From NCBI RefSeq assembly GCF_000006565.2, contig NC_031477.1, forward strand, positions 1,768,043 to 1,832,042: a stretch of 64,000 bases of DNA. Direction: 5' to 3'. The translations under genes were made by a program, and so were the position numbers. The notes under the pieces are model-generated. The model was not told where the DNA came from. It saw nothing but the letters and a program-made list of their open reading frames with translations, and searched no databases. This DNA is from Toxoplasma gondii ME49. Lineage: Eukaryota > Apicomplexa > Conoidasida > Eucoccidiorida > Sarcocystidae. This document shows, piece by piece, positions 38,575 to 49,400 of this stretch (position 1 is the stretch's first letter; every line of letters starts with the position of its first letter).

Positions 38575-39852
38575 ATGTTCGACGCAAGTTCCAGCCGTGT
38601 GAGATTTTCGAGGTTGGGGCGGTCTTCCCTCTCTTCCATGGCAGGAAAACCAGTAGGGCCTGCCCTGTTGAAGTGGAGTGATTCGCAGTTTCACACCGGG
38701 GTTCAAACAGCAGCCGACCGTGGCACCGGTCAGACTGCACAAAGACGAAAGTCACCCGGCGGCATTCAGCCAATACCAACCGACTTAGCCGTCCGGGATC
38801 AATGGACATCTGTGGACAGTGTAGGTGGAACCGTGGATCTTGACACTGTACCAGCAAGGAAGGACACCATCGATGGGGAACCACTCAGCTCTGTTCTTGC
38901 AGCAGTACCGGTGGGGGATGTTGCACCTTTCACAAGCGTCGCTGCGGGCGACCTACAAGCGGACGCCAATGACGATTTCTTTGTGTCCCGGCCCCGACAG
39001 CGTATGCATGAACTACTGGTCGAGCCAACGGCAAGTTACAGTTTTGCAGGGTTTACCTCTGGTGCATTGCCTTCGGTGGCGTCTGTGTTGACGGCCGCAA
39101 AAGGACATCTTACGTCTTATCCTCGCCTCTCTGATCGGGAGGAGTGTCTTCTGGCTCCAGGGAGTTTCAGTTTTTCTCTTCAGCAAGGCCTTGCTGCGGC
39201 TGCCCTCGCTGCTGTGACCCTAAAGTATGTGTTCAGCAGGAGACCCAAGCGGAGCGTAACGACCTTCTGTTTCGATTTTGCAAAGCTTGTGGTGGGTGCT
39301 GTTTTGTCCCAGCTCATGGCCCTTCGCTTCTCCACTGTGCTGTCGCATGTCCACTTGACCTGGATTCATGAAGGAGTGGATGCCTGTGATTGGTATGTTG
39401 TCAGTCAGTTTGCCGATTCCAGTCTTGGAATTTGGCTGGTTGTCATGATACTACGGGTGACTGAGCAAAGATTCGCTTATGAATCCGGCCACTACAGCTA
39501 CAGGGTGGGCGGCAAACCAGCATTCAGAAATTTTCTTGGTCAGCTTTTCGTCTTCATATGGATAATCCTCGTTGGCAAGTTGCTGATGTTCATCGTCCTC
39601 GGCATTTTCACGAAGCCTCTCTCAGCTGTGGCATACGCGATCCTCTCTGCTCTTCATCGCGGCGACGCTGAGCACCGATTTATCATTATAATGGTCATAG
39701 TCCCAGTTCTGACTAATCTCTTTCAGTACACCACATTGGATTCAATCATCAGATTTAGAAGGGGATCTGCCGCGAAAGAGAAAGAGGCGTTTTTCGAGCT
39801 GCATTCCACGTGTGATGAAGAGCGAACTGCTATTGATTCTGACGGTCTGTGA
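38575..39852 (+). CDS. STIMATE/TMEM110-like multi-pass membrane protein
   Basis: A single exon of 425 residues. I chose the ATG at 38575 (context ACGTCACCATG). The first 180 or so residues are polar, variable and probably cytosolic. The C-terminal half holds at least four or five hydrophobic segments. The conserved core reads GSFSFSLQQGLAAAALAAVT, then a charged loop RRPKRSVTTFCFDFAKLVVG, then DACDWYVVSQFADSSLGIWL, then two strongly hydrophobic helices. This order, with an FDFAK element (DxSKQ in animal and fungal members) and the acidic D-x-C-x-WY followed by D-x-SLG, matches the STIMATE family (Pfam family of vacuolar/ER membrane proteins). Animal STIMATE sits in the ER membrane at plasma-membrane contacts and promotes store-operated calcium entry. 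That role cannot be assumed here. Confidence 0.74.
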   Translation: MFDASSSRVRFSRLGRSSLSSMAGKPVGPALLKWSDSQFHTGVQTAADRGTGQTAQRRKSPGGIQPIPTDLAVRDQWTSVDSVGGTVDLDTVPARKDTIDGEPLSSVLAAVPVGDVAPFTSVAAGDLQADANDDFFVSRPRQRMHELLVEPTASYSFAGFTSGALPSVASVLTAAKGHLTSYPRLSDREECLLAPGSFSFSLQQGLAAAALAAVTLKYVFSRRPKRSVTTFCFDFAKLVVGAVLSQLMALRFSTVLSHVHLTWIHEGVDACDWYVVSQFADSSLGIWLVVMILRVTEQRFAYESGHYSYRVGGKPAFRNFLGQLFVFIWIILVGKLLMFIVLGIFTKPLSAVAYAILSALHRGDAEHRFIIIMVIVPVLTNLFQYTTLDSIIRFRRGSAAKEKEAFFELHSTCDEERTAIDSDGL

Positions 39853-40811
39853 AGTTGTCTCTTGTTCGCCTGATTCTCACATGGCGACTTCGTTGGGGCG
39901 GTGTCGTGGTTTCCCCGTTTGCTGTCACATCATTCTTGTGGGATACAATTCTGACACAGCTGCTTGAGGCTAGAAGCTGTTTGTTCCACGAGATTGTTTT
40001 CCCCGAGTTTAGCATAGAAATGCGACAGTAATTGTGCATGTCTCACGAGCGAAGAATGGCAATTTCTTTTGTGGGGATCTTGGGTATTCCAAGGAGCAAA
40101 ATGAAGAGTTTATCCGGGAACAACGGATATTCTTGTTAGCCAAGAGTGTTTGTGAGATCCGCCTGCTTTACACAGGGTGCGTGACAGGTTTTGAGCTTCT
40201 TACGTATAGCGGCATGTTCGAAGATCTAAGTGTGGGGCATTTGCGGAAATCAGAAGAATGGAGGTATCGGCACAGTTAACGGTTCATTGTCAATTGGATT
40301 TCTACAGTCAAGTTCTCAAAATAAGGAACTTTGAGTTTCGTAATTGAATGTAACAGTTATAGGATGAAATACGCCGTAGCTGTGCAAGTGTTTCTCATTG
40401 CTGCAGAGGCCGGGTGGATGTTATACAGGAATATGTCTGTGCTCCTAGACAGGCTACGATTACTTGTGGGACTCTGCAGATAAGCAGTGCAACCTCACTT
40501 CTCTCTATGGTTATTTTTTGAATGGCTCGGAGTAGCCGGTCGTTGTCTTTCGCCCGGTTCCTTACCAAGACGCGGGGCTTCCTAAATCGCTGAGGCGGAT
40601 TAGCTTTGGGCGTGTTGCCGATCAAACGTTGTTGCCTTCTCCACGAGACTGATGTGATTCCAGAAGCGTCTGGAAGCTGAAATGTGGAACGATGAATTTA
40701 CGGCTTTCGTCTGAGGCTTTCAAAAGCGCTTACTGAGTTTTCAGGCACCGAGACTGGTCTCGAAAGTTGTTCTAGCTTGTTTTCGAACGCTGTGGATAAT
40801 AAACGAGATCT
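39853..40811. other. intergenic stretch between converging genes
   Basis: It lies between the stop of the STIMATE-like gene and the stop of the small coiled-coil gene, so it should hold their 3' untranslated regions. No protein-like frame seen. Confidence 0.45.
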
Positions 40812-41281
40812 TTAAGCACTGTCACGCGCTCTCAGCGTAATACCGGTCAGACGTCGATCCATTGCATCTGCCAGGGTTGCTGCAGAATCCATCATCGCAT
40901 TATGTGCTAGCTGGCCAAGGTCCCACGTTCTCATGATTTCTCCTGGTAGCAGGATGGTGAAGCAGCTCACTGAAACTCGGGATTCTTGCTCCAGCAGGCA
41001 GTTGTTTACATGTTCTATGTCTGCTGATTTAGCGACCTGGTTCAACCGAGCGCTGAGCTCCTCAATCTTTTTTTCGATCACAAAGAGCAAGTCGTAAAAG
41101 GCCTGTAAAACCGACCAGTAGCAGCAGCGTCACATATGTTCACTGCTTCGCTAGGTACCTTGATTGCTGGTCCCTGGTTGTGCAAATTGTCGATGCTCTC
41201 TGTTGCTCGTTTTTCATCTCGATTCTCCTGGCTTGCTGCCTGGAAATCTCTGAATTGCGAGAAGAGCTGTGTACGGTGCAT
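40812..41281 (-). CDS. small coiled-coil protein, family not recognised
   Basis: Two exons, 41281-41159 and 41102-40812, giving about 137 residues. The ATG at 41281 has an in-frame TAA three codons upstream. The intron is short (56 bases) but has a GTACCT donor, a GGTTTTACAG acceptor and keeps phase 0. The protein starts MHRTQLFSQFRDFQAASQEN. It then has a helix reading AFYDLLFVIEKKIEELSARL that is strongly amphipathic and may form a coiled coil. An alternative last intron (GTGAGC at 40970, acceptor before 40879) would shorten the C-terminus to QPWQMQWIDV. I prefer the unspliced end. The size and coiled-coil pattern suggest a subunit of a larger complex, but nothing in the sequence says which. 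Confidence 0.48.
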
Positions 41282-43339
41282 GAACTGTTATACTAACGCC
41301 GCACGGAAATAAATGCATGTCTCTGTTCATCGTAGCGCCGCAAGCAGTTCCCAAGACGTCATTTGCCTGGGACTCGGATGTCCACGGTAGTCGCGTGAAG
41401 TGGGCAGAATTTGCCGGAAGTGGGAGAGGCCCTGGAGGCAAATCGCGTTTTCCGGTGGGAAGACGATGGGTAGGCGAATGAGGAGCTACTTCAGGCGCTG
41501 CATCTGCGACAAGGAATTTACAAGGTATTGCCTCCTACACCAGTTAGTCCCATACCAAGTGTTCCGCCATCCTCCCGAGCACCAGCGGCAGCACCACTTG
41601 ACGCACTGTTATCAAAGAAATTGGATCAGATGAGTGCGTCCCTTGTTCAGAACGTGGGAGATACCTTCGCGCGTCACTGCCGGCCAACCGGAGTTCTCGA
41701 TTGCACGCTTCTCGTATAGTCTGTAGAGTGATGCAACTCTGACGCCTCTCGAGTGCTGAGGTCCACGCGGTTGTGAGGATGTCCTAAGGAGGTGTGCCGG
41801 CGTCGGCGAAAAAGTGACTCACAGCCTCCGAAGGTAAAAGGTCTCGAAGAAAAAGGTTTTTGCGACATCTTGGTCGGCAACTACAAGAGGTGACCTCTCC
41901 ACGTATATAAAATTAGACAACTAAAACTTCGATGCACTCCGAAACTCAAGGACTTGGAGCTCTCAGTCCCTGTTAGTACATCATGTGTGTAAGCACCCGT
42001 ACGTACAACTCTAAGGTCGAAAACGGCCCCTTTTCGATTTTTTACGATGCAAACACACAAAAGGGGTGTCAGGCTTCAGTAAACACTGAAAATTATTTTG
42101 CATCCATATATTGGCGTGTATCTACAGTGGCAGCTGAAACGTTCGTTAGAAGATGCGACGGGAACGTGGCCGCCCTCATTTGACCAGTAGTGACTTCCAC
42201 CTGTGCAGACAACAGTTAACAGAAAAGCTGTCGAGCGCATTTGGCCACACCTGAGAACACTGCCATTGGTGAAAACTCAAGGTGCATATGAGATGGATCA
42301 GACATTGCAGCTGCTGTGACGGCTCACTGGCCAAGTGTCATCAGCATGCATCACTGACATACGCAAGGGAGACGGCAGGCTAGAGGTGGGATTCCTGCTT
42401 CAATGGGTAGCTGGGTGAATTCAAGATCAAGCACATCATGTCAACTGCACTAGGCTGTCCCTAAAGCAGAAAGAGTGCTCCTTACAGGAGGGAGCATTCT
42501 GTTTCAGAACACACGGCAATCGTTTATCGAATACGTTCACTCGCTCTCGTTCAACTCCCATGGGGGACCTTCCAGTTAAAAGGGTTATGTGATCGTTTCG
42601 ACCGTGTAACACCTCATTGCAAGGACACATTTCGTCCCGAATCTTTAAACCTGCAGAGTGAATCTTATGCTGCCCTTTTTCTCACGGGAGAACCGCCTGG
42701 CTACATCAGTAACCTCGTTGGCATGTCAGACTCTACACGATGCAGGATGCTTCCATAGACTGGCCAACACAGACAGGCCGCACCTCTATCCTGAAGCAGA
42801 CCATTCGATCCCCAGCTGCTGCTCGTGTGCAGCTGCTACTCAGCCAAGTATGCGGCCTATCAGGTTCTTGGTCGGTGGATAATGATGGCCTTTCCTCGGG
42901 TTCTTTCGTAAAGAAGGAGGGTGTGGTGCAATGGAGAACTCCCGGCAATCAAGTTCCGTCTCTATCGTACACGTATCTGGGCTCTGCAGAAAGTGAGATG
43001 CAGCATTTTTCTATGCTTCGAGAGCGTCTAATCGGTCGACAGCAGTGTAACAGTCGATTCACAGAACCAGATGCTGTGGGTTCCCGGACAGAACGCAGCG
43101 ACTACGGTCCCGTTCACCGCGCTCCAGTTCAAATCTCCACCGGACCCGGGTCACGGAACCACGCTGACACTGACAGCGTGAAAGATCTTTTCCACTACTG
43201 CTTTTGTGAGCTGTGTGACCTTTCTGCCTCTCTCCGGGACTGGAACTCGGAACAGAGTGAACGACACCGTAACCAAGCACTCTGTACCCACAGAGGTGGT
43301 TCTTCTTTTTCAAATTCTTCTTGTCCCTTTATTTCCCAG
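41282..43339 (+). other. mostly non-coding stretch with possible upstream exons
   Basis: A candidate plus-strand exon lies at about 41471-41702, after a GGGTAG acceptor. It reads ANEELLQALHLRQGIYKVLP followed by a Pro-rich stretch and LSKKLDQMSASLVQNVGDTF. A second open stretch begins at the ATG at 42667 (reading MLPFFSRENRLATSVTSLAC and onward), overlapped by another frame open from about 42740 to 43837. These may be 5' exons of the chromatin-regulator locus that becomes clear from 43340. Phases could not be joined with confidence. Confidence 0.3.
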
Positions 43340-44282
43340 ATTAAATTCCATTCCAACGGTCATCGATTCGATCGCGGACGCTTCGGTGTTCCAATCCCGT
43401 CACAACAGTGCCTTTGTGAAAATGGAGCAGCGAATCCCAAGGCCGATCAGTGCTCCCTTGTGGTATCACCGCCGGTGGTACATCTGTACAGCCCAAGTCT
43501 CTTTCAAGGTCATTGCCGGCTTTCTCCAACAAGAAACAGCTGGCAGCTACTAAGACCGAGAAACGAGTGTAGGAACATTTCGGGTAGCGTTCCAAGGGAA
43601 CGCATCCCGAAAACACGTGATACTCTCTTCGTTATAGACGACGTCGTTAAGTGCATTACAGCCCAAGCCGTTGACACACGACTAGAAGTTGTCATGGTAC
43701 ACGACACGGAACATCCGCTTCGTTTAGCGACGCCTCCTCTACTCCAGTGCTTTGCCTTGAGGTTCCGAAAGGATGCTGGGTCGATTCCTTCGTCCCATGC
43801 GGTCAGTACGTTTCTACGGCTGTCGGACCATCTCTGACTGACAAATCGAAAATAGAATCAGAGAGCGCGTTAAAGATTTAAACATTGTACTCAACGGCAG
43901 TATCAAATAACTGGTCAGTTGGATCCGTGTGCAAGAGAATTATGCGGTTGGCGTCTTGCAAGTCGGCTCAGAATAGCAGTATAACGAAGGCGACACCTAC
44001 GGTCAACTGTCGCATCAGTGATGAGATACCGCTTACGGACACGCCAATTGCTAGAGCGTCTCGGTTGAATCTGTTCCATGTTCCTTTCATAGGCACCGCA
44101 GGTCTTAGGAGAACTCGTTGGCGTGGTCTCTGAAGCTTCCGACACCGATGAGTCGTTGACTGAATATGAGGCCACGGGTTCAGACGAGGCTCAGCTCATC
44201 ACGGAGAAGATCAGAGCTGCACGCCAAAAAGTGTGTAGCACCGTCGAGTTACAGACACACTTCTCTGCCGAGGCTGTTCATA
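43340..44282 (+). CDS. three exons of a plus-strand gene, probably the 5' part of the SET/PHD locus
   Basis: Exons 43340-43474, 43588-43801 and 44102-44282 join in phase (2, 0) and leave in phase 1. The acceptor before 43340 is textbook (CTTCTTGTCCCTTTATTTCCCAG). The first exon contains RIPRPISAPLWYHRR, the second TRDTLFVIDDVVKCITAQAV and RLEVVMVHDTEHPLRLATPP, and the third is acidic (VSEASDTDESLTEYEATGSD). The second donor, GTCAGT, is only fair. I do not recognise a domain. Orientation, spacing and style fit the same transcription unit as the SET-like and PHD exons downstream, but an unplaced exon is needed between 44282 and 45052. Confidence 0.45.
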
Positions 44283-45051
44283 GTACGTAGCATGGAAATT
44301 TCTCAACTGACGGGAGACGAATTCCGCGAATGATGTGTCTCCATGAGTATGTGGCCACCTATGCGCATCGGAACAAGCAGTGCACTTTCCTGCAGTGCCG
44401 ACTGGGCTGTCAGGGGAGGGAATCACGACCTAAGTTCTACTGTGGTTTGGGTTTGGCGATGTCCACGTCAGGCATTCTCCGACAATGGCCTCCCCACCGC
44501 GATGTTGACAGGAGAAAGAGACCATCCTTGTTCTCGCGTGATGCGCAGGTCGACGCTCATTCCGAGATCTGCCAGAGGATAAGAGAGAGCCACTACGAAT
44601 ATCAGAAGCTCATCTCGCCTCTAGCAGTGCAACGCCAGGAAGAAGATCGGGAATATCACGATGAGCAACACGAGAATATAAACAGTTTTTGCTGGTTGAG
44701 AAGACGCAGTCTGCTTCTGCCAGCAAGCGGTCGTTTTGCCCTGCACACGCGTAACAATTGTAATATCATTGCGTTCGTCCACCACTTTGAACTACCTCGC
44801 TACGACACGTTAGAACCGCTGAGTATCCAACAAAACTGTCATCTGCACACAGTAAGCGGACTTTGTAGAAACAGTGTGACGGTAGAGACAGAGTTGACTC
44901 CATTCAATATGTTTACTATCACTAATTTGCAGTTGTTAGCGCCTCTTTATTCATATGATTGATGATCCGGTGAGAAGGCGACACTCCCAAGACAGTGCAC
45001 CGCAAAATGGAAATCACTCACCTGTCATAGATTGAGTTTTTCATCATTTAG

Positions 45052-45427
45052 GCGGAGGTGCCTTGTGTACCAGCAGAAGGCCTATGCAATGGGATACTGA
45101 AATTATTCATGTGTGCAAGTGAGGTCACAGTCCAGCAGGTAGCCGCAGCAAGGATTCCCGCTGCCGGGTGAATCAGAATGAGGGTAGGACCGTCATCTCC
45201 GAAGGACTCGTTATGCCTCTCGTGAAGGATACGTGAAAGCAAAACCTCTAGTCTCCCTTGTTTACTTGGGTTTCAGGTTTTTGTAAACGGCTGGCCCCAC
45301 TATGTTCTGACTTCTATCCCAGGGATCTCGATCCGCCCTGGTGATCTGTTATTCTGCGACCTGGGCCCCCAATTTTTTCGTGCGCGCCGTGCTGAACTCG
45401 CGTGGCAAATTTCTCTCCTATATAGAG
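45052..45427 (+). CDS. SET-domain-like exon pair
   Basis: Exons 45052-45138 and 45277-45427 join in phase 0. The second has a TTTACTTGGGTTTCAG acceptor and a GTAAAC donor. Together they read LKLFMCASEVTVQQ, then VFVNGWPHYVLTSIPGISIR, then PGDLLFCDLGPQFFRAR. This resembles the C-terminal core of SET lysine methyltransferase domains: substrate-pocket strands, a hydrophobic beta strand, then (R)DIxxGEEL(T)xDYG. The usual NHSCxPN is not seen (FMCASEVTV stands at that place) and DYG reads DLG. The fold assignment is an inference, and methyltransferase activity is doubtful. It lies upstream of the PHD exon of the same strand, an order (SET then PHD) known from ASH1- and NSD-type proteins. Confidence 0.45.
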
Positions 45428-46401
45428 GTAAACAGTTAGATAAAGCACACCTTAACACGCACCCGAAGCTAATGCGATCTTAAACAGGCAGCGCCAGGGG
45501 AGCTGGAGAGAAGATTTTGGGGGCAATCGCGAATTCGATGGTAGCTGAGAAAGTAGTGGAGTCAGCCACTTTCGAATGTTTCCGTTCACGTGGCTCTTTT
45601 GAGTATCCTGTATCATGACCTGTTTGGTACATCACAGCGAGTCAATCAATCACTCTGAGGACTTCTATGTGGTTTTCGCCTCCGATAACGTGCAAAAACG
45701 CAATACAAAGGGGCGCCTTTCATGAGGATCGCGCACAAGTTGGCGGCTACACTCGTACTGACGGTGATACCGAAGCCGCAACCTCCACATGGGGCTTCCC
45801 TGACCGGAGAGAAGCCGGAATTGACTCTGGGACGGCCCGTGACAGGCCAAATCAGTCGCTGTTCAATACCGACGCCCTCACTGAACTCCGATTCCGGGAC
45901 ACACACCCATATTTCGACGATATTTGGTGTCGGTGCCAGGAATGTCACCAGGCCGTCTCTCGTAATTTCGTCGCTTCTGCTGTTGCCAGGAGTGAGCGGA
46001 GGCATCGAAGGACGAATTACTAGTTCTGCTAAACCCAGGAGCGTAATGCCGTCTTTATGCATGTGGCTGGCCTTGCGTTTGAGGAACCTGGGAAGCGTAA
46101 ATGTTAAACCCTAACTATAGACTGGCGGGGAATGTACGTAACCACGAAAAAAAACCCAAAGCTACTGCATACTGCTTAATTCGTTTCGCGAAGGGAAGCT
46201 GCTGAGTGTAACTGACATATCTCGTCTAGATAGCTTTTCTCGCCGTGCCAGGGGTCAGTATGTTTATTTTGTTTGTCAACGGTGGATTTAGGCAACAACG
46301 TCCACGTGAAGCCGTGTCAGGCCGTCTTTACTTGGTTGATGGTCATGCTATCTCCTGATGCGTGCTAACGTGTGGATTGCTCTGCTACTAGTCTTCTGCA
46401 G

Positions 46402-49400
46402 AACATCGACACCACAGCAGAGGCGAATGGAACAAGACCCCATCGATGGAGAAAGGCTACTCGTCGTTTGCTCCTCCTGTGGAGCGCCATTCCACGCTCG
46501 TTGTGCTTTGGGCGGCATCACAGAAGCCGGGCTTCGGTACCAGCGGGGGGGCTGGCACTGTCGCGCCTGCTTGCGCCTTGCCAGGTGAGCATATAATTTC
46601 TCTTCAAATGCTTATGTCAAGCAACTCAAGCATAATAATCTCTCTGGAGCTGCTGCAACCCAGAGTATATTGGAAAGCTTTAGGCATAAACACTTGTACC
46701 AGACAGCAATGACGAGAGCAAGTCATCCGCATTGTGTTCGAAGCCAGTGCCATTATACATTGAAAGACTTTACCTCTGCCCCTCGAATGAGGTATGGGCC
46801 ACAAAACATATTTGTGTGTCTTTGGATCAACGAGGCGCACACTTTTGTGCATCAACCCAGGGACGATGACTCGGCAGTGTTGTTATACGGTTTTCATACC
46901 TCCCCGCCGTCCGCTCCCGTTGATCGCGTCTTTGGCGTGAACACTTCACACAACTCGTTTTTGATGACATATCGATTTTGGAAAGTGTCTAGCCCTACAC
47001 GCGAGGTGCTCGGCCGGTCCGCATTTGACAGTGTATGATGTCTGCGGAAAGTCTTTACAACTACAGGAGGATTTCTCTTCTATAATAAAGATATAGAGCG
47101 TTACTTTTGTTTCGAGTTTGCCGTCACCTCGGCCAGTGTTGTGTTGATTTTGCCCAGCTGATTGCAACACTCTGTCTTTCTCTGCTGCTAGACGGTGCAA
47201 ACACTGTACGAAAGCGTGTATGACGTCAGCGAGGTTCCCCTGTTCCGGTTTCTTTTTTCCACGCTTCAGGCGTGTTCAGCAGACGCGCCGCATCTTGAAA
47301 CCCGGGCGTTCTGCATCATCAGCGAGCAACTGCCTCCATGGCTCTGTTGAAGTCAACCAACTTGACGTCTCTGTTGCAGCAGACGGTGTATCTGCACTGC
47401 ACAGGCTGCGCACAAAACTTCGTCCCTGCCGAGATTGCTTCCGCGAAGCAGCTCGCCAGTTCAAGTATAAACACAGCTCTCAACGCAACGTGCGAAGAGG
47501 ATTTGCAGATGAAAGCACGAGAGGGCTCTCAACTCGATCTAGATGCAACACCGCAAGCGGCGTCAGTGCAAGACGGTTCTCCAACCGTGATCAGCATGCC
47601 GACGCCCGCGGAGGTTGTTCAGTTTTCTGCAACAGTGCAGATCAAAGAGAAGCTGTGAATGTGCAAACTCGCGACCGTGACCGTAAGGGGGAAAAGGCCA
47701 ACTGGATCGGAGAGGTGGGTATTCTTTGTCGCCTCCGACGGGGTCATGCGTTCGCACCCGATTTTGACGACGGATACGCGTGGGAACCATCAATGCAGCA
47801 AGCAGTCAACGTCTATCAGACAGGCAAGTGCAAATATCCCGCTTAATCTGTCTGTGCAACATTTTTCAGAGAATCAGCATCATGACATTCAGTTGTTTCC
47901 CCCAAAATAAGAAGTGTGTGCCAGTGTGGAAATGAACAGATGAATAATCCCCAATTCCCGACCGGGAGAAACGCGTTTTACTCCTCTCTGGATGTATTAT
48001 TGCCGTAGTGACGGAAAAAACCGAGCATCTTCCACCGCCAAGAGTTCTCTCGTTCCCGGTAATACCGGAACACGTCTTTTCCATCAACTTCCACGCAGCG
48101 CCAGAAAGGGAAAATATCGTATTTTTCGTGGCTTGAGCAAATATATTTCCCGGTAACCAACTCCTGACAGAGATGGCAACGGGCATTGATCCCCTTTACA
48201 CCGTCGGTTGTCCGTAAGTTCTGCAACGTGGTATGTGGAACTACATGTCTTGTTTTTTGTGGTGCACTCTGTGGTTGCTGTCATGCGTGTAGTCACCGCT
48301 GCACTGAATGCTTCTCTGGCACAGCGGGAGAAACTCCAGGATGCACTCCTCCATCTGACCCTAGACTCTGCTCCCTCGCCTGCACGTGAAAAGCCACCAG
48401 TTTCCGTAGGTCAGAAGAGTGAACCGGAGGCTGAATATGAGGCTTCGCCAAGGGAAGTGGCTGCAGCAGTCGGCCCCCTCGATAATCACTACCTATGGGA
48501 ACAAGTGGACCATGAGGCAGAAGTTGTGTTAGACGCCTCTGCCATAGTTCGCGAGCATGGTAAAATGCGTCATCCCACGGACAGACAACTACAGTCCATT
48601 GACCCTCATCCTACGGAGAAACTCGACGCAGTCGGTGCAAAACATCTCCGAGATTCGCGAGACCACGAATCGACAAAACACCCCGGACCTGACACCGAGG
48701 GGTTCGAGAAAACATCCTGTGGACGACAGGGAGCCTTCACGGTCAAAGGCTTCCTTGCGGCTTCAGGAAAGCCGCTAGAAGCGCCGTCGCTGGCATGCTC
48801 CGGATCCGCCTTCAACGGAATGAGGCACGTGGCGTCAGTCACAACCGAGGCAGCAGCCACCAGCTTTTCCCATGAGCCTCAGTTTCCACAAGACCACGCT
48901 TCTCAGCCTCCTGGAATTGCCGAAGAACAAGTACAAACAGCGTCCGAACCGGGACTGGTACAGGTGCCGACTACATTAGTCTCTGAGCAAGGGATCGGTG
49001 GTAATGTCAGCGAAGACTACGAACCTCTGGAGGCAAAGTGGAGGCAGCAGCACATTCAGACAGTTTCCTTCAATCTGCAGTCACACAACACACATATTCA
49101 TAACACACAAATGACTACTGCTCACGAAGCAGGAGAAAACGCAAGCCAGCAAGCGTTTCCCCTGCATCTAATCCGGCAAAACACCCTGCACCTCTTTGAC
49201 CTACTCTCTCGACAAAGAAGGTACAGACAGGCTTACTCCTTGAACAGCCAGTACCACCAGAACCTCCCACAATCCAATCGTCAAATTCTAAATATTCCAC
49301 ATCATTCATTGTCTGGATCTGCCCGGGGTTTATCGGGGACACTGGCGTCGACTTCAAGAAACTTGTGGACGACTACAGGAATCCCCTATCCCTGGACTGT

